Part shown: positions 53,201 through 63,240 of the stretch, one piece after another
Layout of the letters: each line of letters opens with the position of its first letter
How positions within the stretch are numbered: the stretch's first letter is position 1
Origin: Trebouxia sp. TZW2008
Taxonomy: Eukaryota > Chlorophyta > Trebouxiophyceae > Trebouxiales > Trebouxiaceae
DNA length: 64,000 nucleotides
Reading direction: 5' to 3'
Assembly (NCBI GenBank): GCA_002118135.1
Contig: BDIU01000290.1
Span: 84,526 to 148,525, forward strand
Translations under genes and position numbers: made by a program
Notes under the pieces: generated by a model
What the model saw: the letters and a program-made list of their open reading frames with translations, nothing else
Database searches by the model: none
What the model was told of the DNA's origin: nothing

Positions 53201-56200
53201 CGCCTGTTAGTCACAACAAGCTGTCATGCCATGCCCAATGTCAGCCCAGAGACTCACGTGCAATGTTGGGTGCAATCACCGGCAAACGGGCTTCAGGATT
53301 GCTGTAGCTGATGTGCATTGTAGCTGTGGAATGCAGCAGGTTCTGCAGTACCAGACACAAAGTTCTGGCAATGGTTGATTTGACCAGCAGAATGCCTTGA
53401 GCAGCTGCACATGTGGCATACAGCAGATGCTTGACATGACGTGCTGGCAATGCTATGCATTGCTGCAGCTGATGTGCACTGCAGGTATGGAATGCAGCAG
53501 ATGCTGAAGAAGAGGTGCTGGCGATGGTGGTCAGGACTGGGCTGAACACTTGCATGGGCAGCATGGTGCGCCAAATCATCTCACCTAGCTGTGAGCGCAA
53601 GGAGAAGGATCCCTTCATTCAGGTAAACCCTCTTGTGCTGTCTTGCCGTACATTTGCATGCATCTCATGGTACGAGCGGGCACTGTTTGTCATGGGCTTG
53701 AAGTATGCAAACAGGCACTGATGATACCAACTACACAAATTGCATCATGTCTCTTGCAACTGCAATTCTCATATCTTTTCAACTACAGTGTACAGCCTAC
53801 AAAAGCTGACCACACATACAATTGGCAAGCCAAGTGCAGACTCCCGTTGTTCACAATTGTCAGTAAGGTGCAGCGCATTGTAACAAGCATGATGCAATGA
53901 CTGCTTTCACCATCAGGTATTGCAGCATGCAAAGCACACATCTCGCACACATGCCTTGCTGATCACAGTCATACCCGTAGACAGACCGTAAATAACTCAG
54001 GTATTTCGAGCTACAAAGCTTGCCAATGTTGGTGCAGGACAAGTTCAAGTTGTACAGCTTGACAATCCCGGCACAAGCATGCCTGTTTGTCCTCACATGC
54101 ATTCCTTGCTGTTCATGATCATGTCTAAAGGGCAACTATCCGGTACCTTGTACATAGCTTACACCCTACACAGCTTCACAATGCTGATGCAGGATATCTT
54201 CAAGCTGTACAGCTTTACAATGCTAGTGCAAGCCGTCATCCTCATCCCATATGCAGCCAATGCTCGCCGCTTTCATCAGACAGCCAAGCAAACCGCCATC
54301 AGAGTTGCCATTTGCGTTACTTGCATGCCTTGCTGGCCATGGCTGACAACGCGTTGAAAGCATGCAAGACAGACTGAAGCTGTACAGCTTCTCAATGCTG
54401 ATGCAGGATATCTTCAAGCTGTACGGCTTCACAATGCTGGTGCAAGCTGTCATCTTCATACCATATGCAGCCACAGCACGCCACTTTCATCAGACAGCCA
54501 AGCAAATTGCCATCAGGATTGGCGATGCCCTCGTGCGCTCAGCGCCGCCAGGGCTGCCAGCCGTCATGCTGTTCTGCGGATTCTTCAGCAAATTTAGGCT
54601 GAGCAAGCAAGACGTGGAAGTCACCTTTACGGAGCGGCTGAAGTTGGGGGCTGACACCAGCGTTGTGTGCTTTGACAAGACTGGCACACTGACTGGAAGC
54701 ACAGTAAGTCATGCCTGCAGCTTGATGTCCAATGCCAGCATCTTCCACAAATGCTGTCGGACGCTGTTGAGCCCAGCCTTGACTGTGAATCAGTGCAGCA
54801 AGCTTGCAGCCTGCATTCCTTTCTGGACATGAAGCAGAACTGTACTGCATGCAGCTTGCACATCAAACCATGTGGCCACACCACACCAAGAGCTTGCTAA
54901 TTGCTGAGCATCTAGCTCCCTTTGTGCCCATGTTTTGATGCCGGCCACTTGTGACCTTCAAAAGCTGCCATGCACATGCACTTGCCTTTTGTCATTTCAC
55001 ACGCCAGCACAAGGCTAGGCGAGCGCGACCTTCAGACGCATTTTGCCAAGCTAACATGTACATTGATGCTGACACAGGCAGAGCTGCATGGAGTCATACC
55101 TGCAAACCAGGGGCGCTTTGAAGGGCTGCAGCAAACAGGCCTGCGCTGGGGCAACAGGCTGAGGCAGGCTGCGGCAGTATGCAATAGCCTGACCATGATC
55201 TCCAAGTCTGTGATTGTGGGCGAAGACATGGAAAGAATCCTGTTCAAGAATGTTGAGGCGCGCTTTGTGGTGAGCAGTCAGCTCACATGACAGACATTGT
55301 CAGTCAGCACTCTGCAGAGCTACCGCCAAACATTCTATCACAAGTCATGAAGAGGACAAGCTGCCAACAGCTATTTGTTTTTCGTCACAGGCAGAGGGCT
55401 GTTTGCAGGAATGCTACACCAGCGCATCCATGTCACAAGATGCGCTTTGAAAGCTCATCTGTCGATAGCAGCTTTGAACTCAAACTCAGCAACTTATTTG
55501 AATGCCTGCAAGACATCTTTGCTGCCAAGCAAAGCAACTAGGGGTAATGTCTAGGGTTTAGGGTAATCCTCTGCATCAAAGCTCCCGCTCAACACGCTTT
55601 GCACGCTTTGCGGGACAGGAAGAGGCTGGATTCTGTCTTGTAAGACATGTTCTGTATGACCACAGATGTCTCTGACCGCCGTTGAAACAGTATTGTTGCC
55701 AAGCATGCGAAGCATGCTTTGCAAGACACGCAGAGAATCATTCTGCCCTATGAGGCATATTTGGTATGGCTGCAAGTGCCTTGGACTGGCATGTGATCAT
55801 TGCTGTTGCCAAGCATGCTTTGCACGCTTTGCAGGACAGGCAGAGAATCATTCTGCCTCGCATGGCAGACCAGAATTCCAATGCTCCTGTGGCCAAGCTG
55901 CAGCTGCTAAGGTCCTTTGAGTTCAATTCACAATCGCTGAAGTCTGGGGCGCTGATCATTTCAGATGATGGACCACAGAATGGCGGTCTGCTGTTTGTGA
56001 AGGGTGCACATACTGCCCTCAAGGCATTGTGCACTCCCAAATCCCTTCCTGAAGAGTTTGATGACGTGAGATCACACACTCTTGTTTTGATGCATCCCAT
56101 TGGCAGAAAACTGCTTTGTGAGGGTTCAAAGCCAATCAGTAGTTCATGTGCTAGTGATGCTGACGGCTGAAGTTTGTGCTCAACGCCTGCTGGTCTTGCA

Positions 56201-57489
56201 TTGCATGTATCAAGCTGCGGCATGCAAGCAATTCAAGCACCAAAAGCCAAGTGCATTATCTAATGTAACCTGGCATAGAGTTGGATGCACAGTGCCTCAT
56301 GATTGATGCTGCGTGATGTGTGCAATCGCAAGGAAGGAACAACGCCTACAAATGAGCAGCAGGTTGTCAGCAACCTAAGCAGCAAACGTACCAAAGGTTC
56401 TCAGCAGCAGAACCTTCAGGCTGATGGCTTTAGCATTTGGCACAGGGCCCAACATGAGCAGCTGACATGCTGATCATCCAGAACTTCAGCAGCAAAAGGT
56501 CCAGGATCATGTAATTTGCGGCAGGCACAATACCAGACATGCCTAATTGAGATGAGCAGCTTACATGCAGGTCGTTAATGACTTCAACGGCAAAAGGTGA
56601 AGGCTCATGGCTTTAGCAGCGGGCAAAGTGCTATCTTTGACCTCTATGCTTGACACTGAGCAACTCATTTGCAGGTTGTCAACAACTTGGGCAGCAAAAG
56701 CTTTGAGCTCATGGCATTCACAGTAGGTATGCAGCCACATGTACGCATCTCAAGATGAGTAGCTGACATGCAGGTTGTCAACAACTTCAGCAGCAAAAGC
56801 TTCAGACTCATGGCATTAGCGGTAGGCACTTTGCCAAACGTGGGATCTCTGGAGCTGCCCGCCTTATCTCTTCAGCAGGCAGAGTCTCATGTCCAGAGCT
56901 TTGAGCTGCTGGGCCTCATTGTTCTGACCAACCCCATCAGAGCAGACTCAAGAGACACCATTGCCCAGTTGCAGGAAGGGTGAGAGGCATTTTTTATGTG
57001 CACTCAAAAGCAAGCTGTCAATTTGCATCAAGCTACATGCCGCTTCGTACTTTGCTCAAGCTGAAGATGTACTAATGCTGCAGACTGATGGCAGTCTCTT
57101 GTTTCAAGGTCTTGCTGTTGCACTTGACATAAACGGCATACTTGCCTGCTTGCAACACAAAGCGAAAAGCCGTGCAACTGTACAATTTTGTGGCAGATGG
57201 TGCATGACAAGACAACAACCCTAAACCCTGCCCCCTAAACCCTGCCATATGGTGCCATATGAGCCCTATGATGCAGGGGTGGAATCAGGACCATGATGAT
57301 CACTGGCGACTTCCATCACACAGCAATAGCAGTGGCCCGGGATGTAGGCATGCTGGCTCCAGACTCTCCAGTGGGAGTCATTGATGCAGTGCAGCAGAGC
57401 CCAGATGCGGCATCGGTTCAACCCCTAAGTCAGGCTGACACCATCCCCAATTCAAGCTCTGAACAGCTGCATCCAGTCATGCAGCATCC

Positions 57490-57526
<37 letters not shown>

Positions 57527-60500
57527 GAATCACGCGTGGGCATAAGCCTATCTGGCGTGGTCACATCCGCTGTTCAAGAGCCTGGTCATGAACAAGTTGA
57601 GGGTCTCAGAAGTAACAGCAAAAGCAACATGAGGTTTGTCAACAACTTTGGTCAGAGCCGCTATCACCTGGCAAACGCTACTCCACAGCGTCAGAGCAGC
57701 ACCAAGCGCCACAGACACAGCTTCAGCAGGAGCAAAAGCAGTCTCACGTCCAAGTCTCACAGCAAGTCTCAGCTCGTCGCCTCAGGTCACAGGTCACTGA
57801 GCCATTTGCAGTCAGCCATGAGTGCAGAGCAGCCATCAGAAAACAGCAGAGATCAGCTGCTGCCCAAAGGCATAGAGTCAGCGCACAGCATGCAGCAGTC
57901 AGTGGGCAGTTCACACAGACTGATGGGCAGCTTGGTGCAGCCGATAGGCGGTGCCCTCCAGCAGATGGGCAGCTTGCAGTCCTCAATGGGCAGCGCTTCC
58001 CCTTTGCTGGGCCCTTTGCAGCCAATGCACTCTCAGCCATCAGCCATCTCTGCGTCAGCTGTCAGGCTCAACTCAGAGCGCTTGTGCAGCTCTGACTTGG
58101 GTAGTCAAAGCATGAAGCAAGTCCATTATCAGCAGTCAGCAGAAGCTGAAAGGCTCAAACCTGCGCTCTCTGGGACTGTGTCCAACCCAAATCTGGCATC
58201 TGGGCAAGTGGAGACTATGCCAAAAAAACGGCTGCGTTTCACTATTGGGGATATGGGTCGCGAGCAGGACCCTACAGAAGCCCTAATAGCCATGGCGCAG
58301 GGCCAGATGCGCTGTGCTGTCACTGGGGAAGCCTTCGAGCTGCTGCTGCAGCTGCCTGATGAGTCAGCCCTGTATGCAGTGATGCAGAATGTGGTTGTGT
58401 TTGCGCGCATGAAGCCCCATCAGAAGGGCCAAGTGATGGATCTTCTGGGACTGAGAGGCTTGCACCAAAGATGCCATGGCAGACAGAGACACCTGCCGGT
58501 AAGCAATCACAAAAAAGACACTCTGGCAGTAGCAAGGTCGCAAACTCAAAACTATCTAACAATTATGCATGTTTAGTGCAATTTTATAGTCTGAATGCAG
58601 GCAGAAGTACTGGCAGGAAGCGCTTGTGCTGTCTGCCTCATGGAACTTGCTTCATGCTCAGGGTCTTGAGGCATAATGTGATGCATTACGGCAAAGTCTG
58701 CGGTCACTTGCTTGTAGGCAGCATCTGTGCTGTGTGTCTGTCAAACATGCTGCTCGGGGTCTGAGCCCCTCGGTTTTGTTCTGAGGCAACACCTGCCCTC
58801 ACATGTTTGCTGCGATAGGGTGTACTGCCTGTCTGCTTGACGGTGCTGCATTTAGGTTCTAAGGCACACAGCAATGTTTGATAGCAACAACATCACTGAT
58901 CTGTCAGCGCTTGCATGCAGTGTACATGTTCTGTGCCATCAGCACTAATGCTGCACGCTGCTCAGGGTTGCGGGTGAACGTCATGTTTCATGACAACGAG
59001 ATCAGTGATCTGTCACCGCTTGTTTACAGTGTGTGTGCCTGTGCTATGTCATCAGCATGATTGCTATATGCTGCACAGGGTCTGAGGCATACAGTGATGT
59101 TCTGTGGTGACGGCATCAATGACCTGTCAGCGCTTGCAGCAGCAGACTTGGGCTTTGCTGTGGGAGCGTCAGAGGCGTCTGTGGCTGCTGCTGTTCACAC
59201 CACTCATGCTTCTGTGGCAGGTGAATTCATGCACGTAGCAAGTCATCATCAAAACACAATATGCCCAATAGTACTGTCACCCTCATCATCTTCAACATCA
59301 TTGGCATTGTCATGAGAGGCATATGTGGCTGCTGCTGTCCATACGACTCATGCTCCTGTGGCAGATCCTTCCAAACACAGCAGTCGTTCTGCAACATCAT
59401 CTCTCATCAGCGGTAGCAGGGAAACAGCAAGCAAAGCAAGTTGTGAATGCCCAAATGCCACTGGGTGTCATGACATACCTCGATCATCTTGATGGACAAG
59501 GTGCATTCTGTGTATGCAAACCTCAACTGTCTTGCAATTGTTGTCATGTGTTGTTGCTGCACTAGTCAGGAGCACAGTGTCAAAGCTGCAAAGCACACAA
59601 GTACATAATGCAAACCCTAGGAATTCAGCACAGATACCAATGATCATGCCTAAATTCAGCACAGATACCAATGTTCATGCCTAAAATGTAGACAAAGTGT
59701 GCATGCAGCATAGTACGGACAAGCAATGCCATCTGTACCAGGCACGCTAATCAAGGGCCATCTATTTGTGCAGGTGTGTGCAGCTTCATTAGGGAGGGCA
59801 AGTGCTCCCATGCTCTCATCACAGCCATGGGGAAGGTATGCTGACCCTGCCACATGACAATTGCATTTGTTGGTTGAAGTCTGCTTGGCTGAGAACTGCC
59901 GCTGTAACCAGCCTGCACTGAAAGGTTTCCATCTGCCTCCCATAGGGCTGTTAAAACAATACCATCTGAATTATGGGCTCTGCCATCTTCGCAGGCTCTA
60001 AAAGCTGTGCAACAGCAATGCCAATCCCAGAGGCCTTCACCGCCTCATGCACCTTAATGACAACATGTGCCAAGTGCATTGTCGTATTGATGCCTGTTCT
60101 GCTTCTTACAATAAAATGTGTTGGAAGCTCTGTCGATGTCTTTCCGCATGCCAGTGAGTTCAGATGTGCCCGACTGTACAATTGTCTGATGCTAAAGCGT
60201 GCTCACTGAGCTTGGTGTCTACTGCTGCTGCAGTACATGGTCTCATACCAATTGGTGGCAGCATTCTCTGCTAGTATTGCCTTTGTTGTGGATGGGTCGG
60301 ACTTCACTGGCATACAGGTACACGACTGTGATATTGTGATTCATGATTGACACACATCCATATCAAGGACTCTATGAGATGATGTCAGGCCATGATTGCT
60401 TGCTGTACATCTGCAAACAGCAGCTGTCAACAAACAATGCAAAGTCATGCAGCTAAATTGAATCTGCAGACAACAGAGCTCTGCCTAGACCAGCAGCATG

Positions 60501-62076
60501 ATATCGGATGCAAGCATCATTGCTCGCCAGTGCGCTTCCCAGCAAGAGATCACAATCCAAACACATATCAGAAAGCTGGCATGTGTGCCTCACGCATGAG
60601 CATTTGCTGTGTGCCTCACGCATGAGCATTTGCTGCTGAAGAGTGACGACAAACTTGCAAATGCTATATAGTGCATGACTGAGTGCTGGCTGGCAGCTAT
60701 GCCATGCCTGCCTGCTGAGATCAACAGGGCAGCGTTGAAGGACTTTGCATTCGCATTGTCTTGCGCACATGCTTGCTAGTCAGGTCACTCAGACTGCCCA
60801 CTCAGTGTCCAAGGTAGTCAGCTCATCACATGAGAAAGACACATGTATTGACAAGGCTGTTGTTGCGTGTCTAGGTAGGGGCCATTGACTTCATGGCGAT
60901 GACAATGGCGCTGGCAGCCGCCGGCATTCTGCCCCTGCCAGACCTGAGGCGCCCAAAACCAGACCCCCGCATTTTCTCTGGCGCCTTCTGCATACTCATG
61001 GTTTCAGCGCTGCTATTCGGCAGCAGTGCCCAAGTGGCCAGTATGGTGATGCTCATCAACCAACCCTGGTTTGCAGGCGGCAACGGCACCCCTTTCAATG
61101 TAAGCAGCAGCTTTTGCTGAGTGCTTCTGTGTACTCACAATGGGACCAGCATCGATTCTGGGGTCTTTAGCATACACATGTTTTCAGCTTGTCCCAAACA
61201 CCCAGAGCTTGCATGCTTCTGGCATCAGCTGTCAAACGCCTTTGTCTACATCTCATGAGAAGCTGCATGCGGCAGCATGATAGGAAGCAAATTGTGTGGC
61301 ATGCTGGTCACAAAACCACATCAGCGTGTTCTTTGATGCTGCTGCCAAGCTCTGACTTGCCATGGCTGTTCAGCGATGCATAGCCGCATGCCAATGATAA
61401 TAACAAGAACTGTCATACATGTGCTAGATGTGTGTGTGTGGCTCAAGTTCTGTCTGGCCAGGCAGGTTTGTTCGGAGTTTCTTTGTAAGGACGTCTTACA
61501 TTCAACTTCTCAAAGTTAGACAAAAAATTGTTAGCCCTGTGCGGCAATGCCTAGTTCTGTGTCCTGACTCTGACTGTTCATCAATGCCTGTTGTGGGTTC
61601 TGCCGCTGCGTAACATCTTGTGACCATTTCTGCCTGGCTAGGCAAAATGAACCAGCTGATGCTGCATGTAACTATGGTCATACTCACACTGCTTTGATGC
61701 CATAGCTGGCGACCAACAACTTTGGGTTTTCTGCATGCAGAATCCTGTGACCAGTTCTGCCTGGTTAGCCACTATGAACCAGCTAGTTGTGGTTCCCCTC
61801 AGTGTGGCCATTGACGTCAAGCCCTTCTGCAATGCGCCGCTCCGCTTCAAGCCCTTTGCCTATCTGCTGCTAGCGTATTTCATCCTCAGCACGCTTGCCA
61901 TGGTTGTGGGTCCACTTCACAAGGCTAATATCTTTCATTTATATCTGTTTCCAGAGAGTTTCAGGGTCAAGCAGCTGGCTGTCATGTTTTCAGCAGCTGT
62001 CATGTATGGCATCATTGTCCGCATCATCAAACACCTCATCGTCCAACACAAGCAGCGGCGCGTAAGGCTTGTCTAA
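50272..62076 (+). CDS. P5B-type P-type ATPase (ATP13A2-like)
   Basis: P5B pumps act in late endosomal/vacuolar membranes; animal ATP13A2 exports polyamines from lysosomes. Exons: 50272-50304, 50417-50590, 50690-50761, 51003-51174, 51608-51720, 52357-52659, 52966-53070, 53485-53622, 54407-54703, 55078-55269, 55835-56065, 56774-56979, 57277-58498, 59079-59220, 59774-59835, 60234-60317, 60875-61099, 61741-62076, in phase, about 1368 residues. Landmarks: CPLATAKFV, KLVPGDVVVLQRG, VEESMLSGE (usual TGE), APPGLPAVM (P5B PPALP site), phosphorylated DKTGTLT near D460, LLFVKGA, GGIRTMMITGD, MFCGDGINDLSAL, SFIREGKCSHALI. Exon 13 carries about 300 extra low-complexity residues including Q12. PPxLPA rather than a P5A-type PPELP argues for P5B. 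The end of exon 13, the segment between exons 5 and 6, and the first exon are the least certain. If the donor at 62062 were used, the end would differ. Confidence 0.87.
52140..52356 (+). repeat. Acceptor-side copy before P5B exon 6
   Basis: From about 52162 a CCTGCAG acceptor is followed by a near-perfect 140-bp copy of the exon start (TGGAGTGCATCTACCTCGTG, ATCATCATTGCCTTCTTGAG). The working exon starts 195 bp later at 52357. The copy stays open for about 50 codons. Confidence 0.95.
53300..53484 (+). repeat. Acceptor-side copies before P5B exon 8
   Basis: GCTGATGTGCATTGTAGCTG and GGAATGCAGCAG (53308-53342), then a second, partial block near 53410, precede the working acceptor at 53484 with its GCTGATGTGCACTGCAGGTA and GGAATGCAGCAG. 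Confidence 0.8.
54000..54406 (+). repeat. Three acceptor-side copies before P5B exon 9
   Basis: Copies begin near 54040, 54197 and 54370 with the codons KLYS/KLYSF. The second runs for 130 bp (DIFKLYSFTMLVQAVILIPY) before diverging. The working exon starts at 54407. Confidence 0.95.
55575..55834 (+). repeat. Two acceptor-side copies before P5B exon 11
   Basis: CACGCTTTGCGGGACAGGAA at 55597 and TGCTTTGCAAGACACGCAGA at 55716 precede the working CACGCTTTGCAGGACAGGCA at 55824. Spacing is about 110-120 bp. Confidence 0.95.
56345..56773 (+). repeat. Four to five acceptor-side copies before P5B exon 12
   Basis: CAGGTTGTCAACAACTT-like blocks with AGCAGCAAAAG and CTCATGGCATT occur near 56358, 56400-56445, 56475, 56570 and 56673 before the working exon at 56774. 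Spacing is about 100 bp; the nearest copy is the most similar. Confidence 0.9.
57491..57526 (+). repeat. In-frame CAG repeat encoding polyglutamine
   Basis: Ten uninterrupted CAG codons, then CAA CAG, give Q12 within exon 13 of the P5B gene, in the long low-complexity insert of the nucleotide-binding region. Confidence 0.97.
58600..59078 (+). repeat. Three to four acceptor-side copies before P5B exon 14
   Basis: GGTCTTGAGGCATAATGTGA (58660), a short trace at 58757, GTTCTAAGGCACACAGCAAT (58856) and GGTTGCGGGTGAACGTCATG (58967) are decayed copies of the exon start GGTCTGAGGCATACAGTGAT (59079). Two include ATCA[C/G]TGATCTGTCA, the equivalent of the GDGIND codons, already mutated. Confidence 0.95.
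59280..59385 (+). repeat. Donor-side copy after P5B exon 14
   Basis: GAGGCATATGTGGCTGCTGC, CTCATGCTCCTGTGGCAGAT at 59314-59366 repeats 59172-59222. The copied donor reads CAGATCC and is dead. Confidence 0.9.
59621..59688 (+). repeat. 33-bp tandem duplication
   Basis: AATTCAGCACAGATACCAAT followed by G[A/T]TCATGCCTAA occurs twice in a row, in P5B intron 14. Confidence 0.95.
60580..60635 (+). repeat. 26-bp tandem duplication
   Basis: TGTGCCTCACGCATGAGCAT with TTGCTG occurs twice in a row, in P5B intron 16. Confidence 0.95.
61430..61740 (+). repeat. Acceptor-side copies before P5B exon 18
   Basis: GTTCTGTCTGGCCAGGCAGG (61447) and CTTGTGACCATTTCTGCCTG with GCAAAATGAACCAGCT (61617-61655) resemble the working start CCTGTGACCAGTTCTGCCTG with CACTATGAACCAGCT (61744). 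Confidence 0.85.
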
Positions 62077-63240
62077 GCAGAATTAGCAGTCAATGCTGGC
62101 GTTGCAGTGTTGATTGCTGTGCATGTTTTCTTTGCTTTTGTATCTATTGTGACAGCATTAGGAATATTTTTGATTGCCTGATTTTCAGCTTCACAGTGCT
62201 CGAGATGGTCCCTTCCTGGTAATTGAGGTGGACTTGTCATCAAGTGCTGTAATGAGTTGTGGTCGTTTGAACAGCTCCTGCTGTTCACGCGGCATGTAAA
62301 GCTTTTTATTGCACAAGCTGTGGTCACTGAGATATGCAAATTGCTGCCACTTTGATCCACAAGATCAGCATTGCACCTATATCAAATTCCATTGACGCAC
62401 TGCCGCAGAATTGGACCAGTGGACCTTTTGCTGAGAGAGAGAGAGAGAACAATTTCACATGCTTTAGCCAACCAATCGCATGTGCCACACAGTGGCAATC
62501 CAGATCCTGCCTTTTCTAGGCACGACACTGAGGTGCTTCTACAGCGCACTCCAGTGAAGGACCCCGGCCTTGACTTCTTCTTGCCGGACGTCATTTTGCT
62601 GAGAAAAGATGAACTCCTATCGGTTTTACACTCGATGGCGTAGACAGTGTCCAAGCAGGCTCCCACCAGGCTTGAGCTTTTGGGTGTCACTGTGACTATT
62701 TTGTGCAGTTTAGGCAGGCTGTCGGTGTAACTCTATGATCAGCATTCTTCTCACTGTAGGTCAAAAGGTTTTCACTTGCTGCTGTTGTGTGTGGCAGGTT
62801 CACCTCATAATAGCTGTTTCCAGGTTCACCTCATAATAGCTGTTTCCAGGTAGTCGCAACGTGGCTTTGTCCTTTTGGTTGATTGGGCACCTTCCATTGG
62901 CGCGTTGTCGCCTCATTATTGCTGCTTAGCTTAGCCTGTTGAGGCCTGCGCTTTGCATTTGGCCAGTTGAATTGAGCAAAACAGCTGGAAAGTTCTTAGT
63001 TTAGACTGCTGGTCCCTCATTGCAGTTGCTTGAAGGTTTTTCGCATTGGCTGTCAAGAGTGTATGTTTTGCACAATGTCTGGGGCCGTGTTTTTCCTTCA
63101 ACGCAATTTACGTTGACCAAGCGACGATGGTATTATTGTTTTCAAAGGGGCATCCAAATGAACATTGAATTGAGAAAGTTGTTGGGGATTTTACCCCAAC
63201 ACATCCGATCAGAATTGTTGGCTGGCTAAAGGATGTAAAA
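62077..63240. other. Interval downstream of the P5B gene
   Basis: Contains TGTAA at 62295, 219 bp after the P5B stop; a GA microsatellite at 62436-62447; an orphan exon-like frame (62520-62643); a 28-bp tandem duplication (CAGGTTCACCTCATAATAGC, 62797-62852); and a short frame ending at 63229 that I cannot assign. Confidence 0.45.
62520..62643 (+). CDS. Orphan terminal-exon-like frame
   Basis: After a TTTTCTAG acceptor, a phase-2 frame encodes HDTEVLLQRTPVKDPGLD-like sequence and ends in a stop at 62643 after about 40 codons. It does not join in phase to the P5B donor at 62062. It may be an alternative P5B end or the remnant of another gene. Confidence 0.2.

Noticed and set aside
63020..63229. 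Plus-strand frame ending LPQHIRSELLAG
   Set aside because: Too short and without splice or family support to call; a faint resemblance to plastid protein phrases is not enough.
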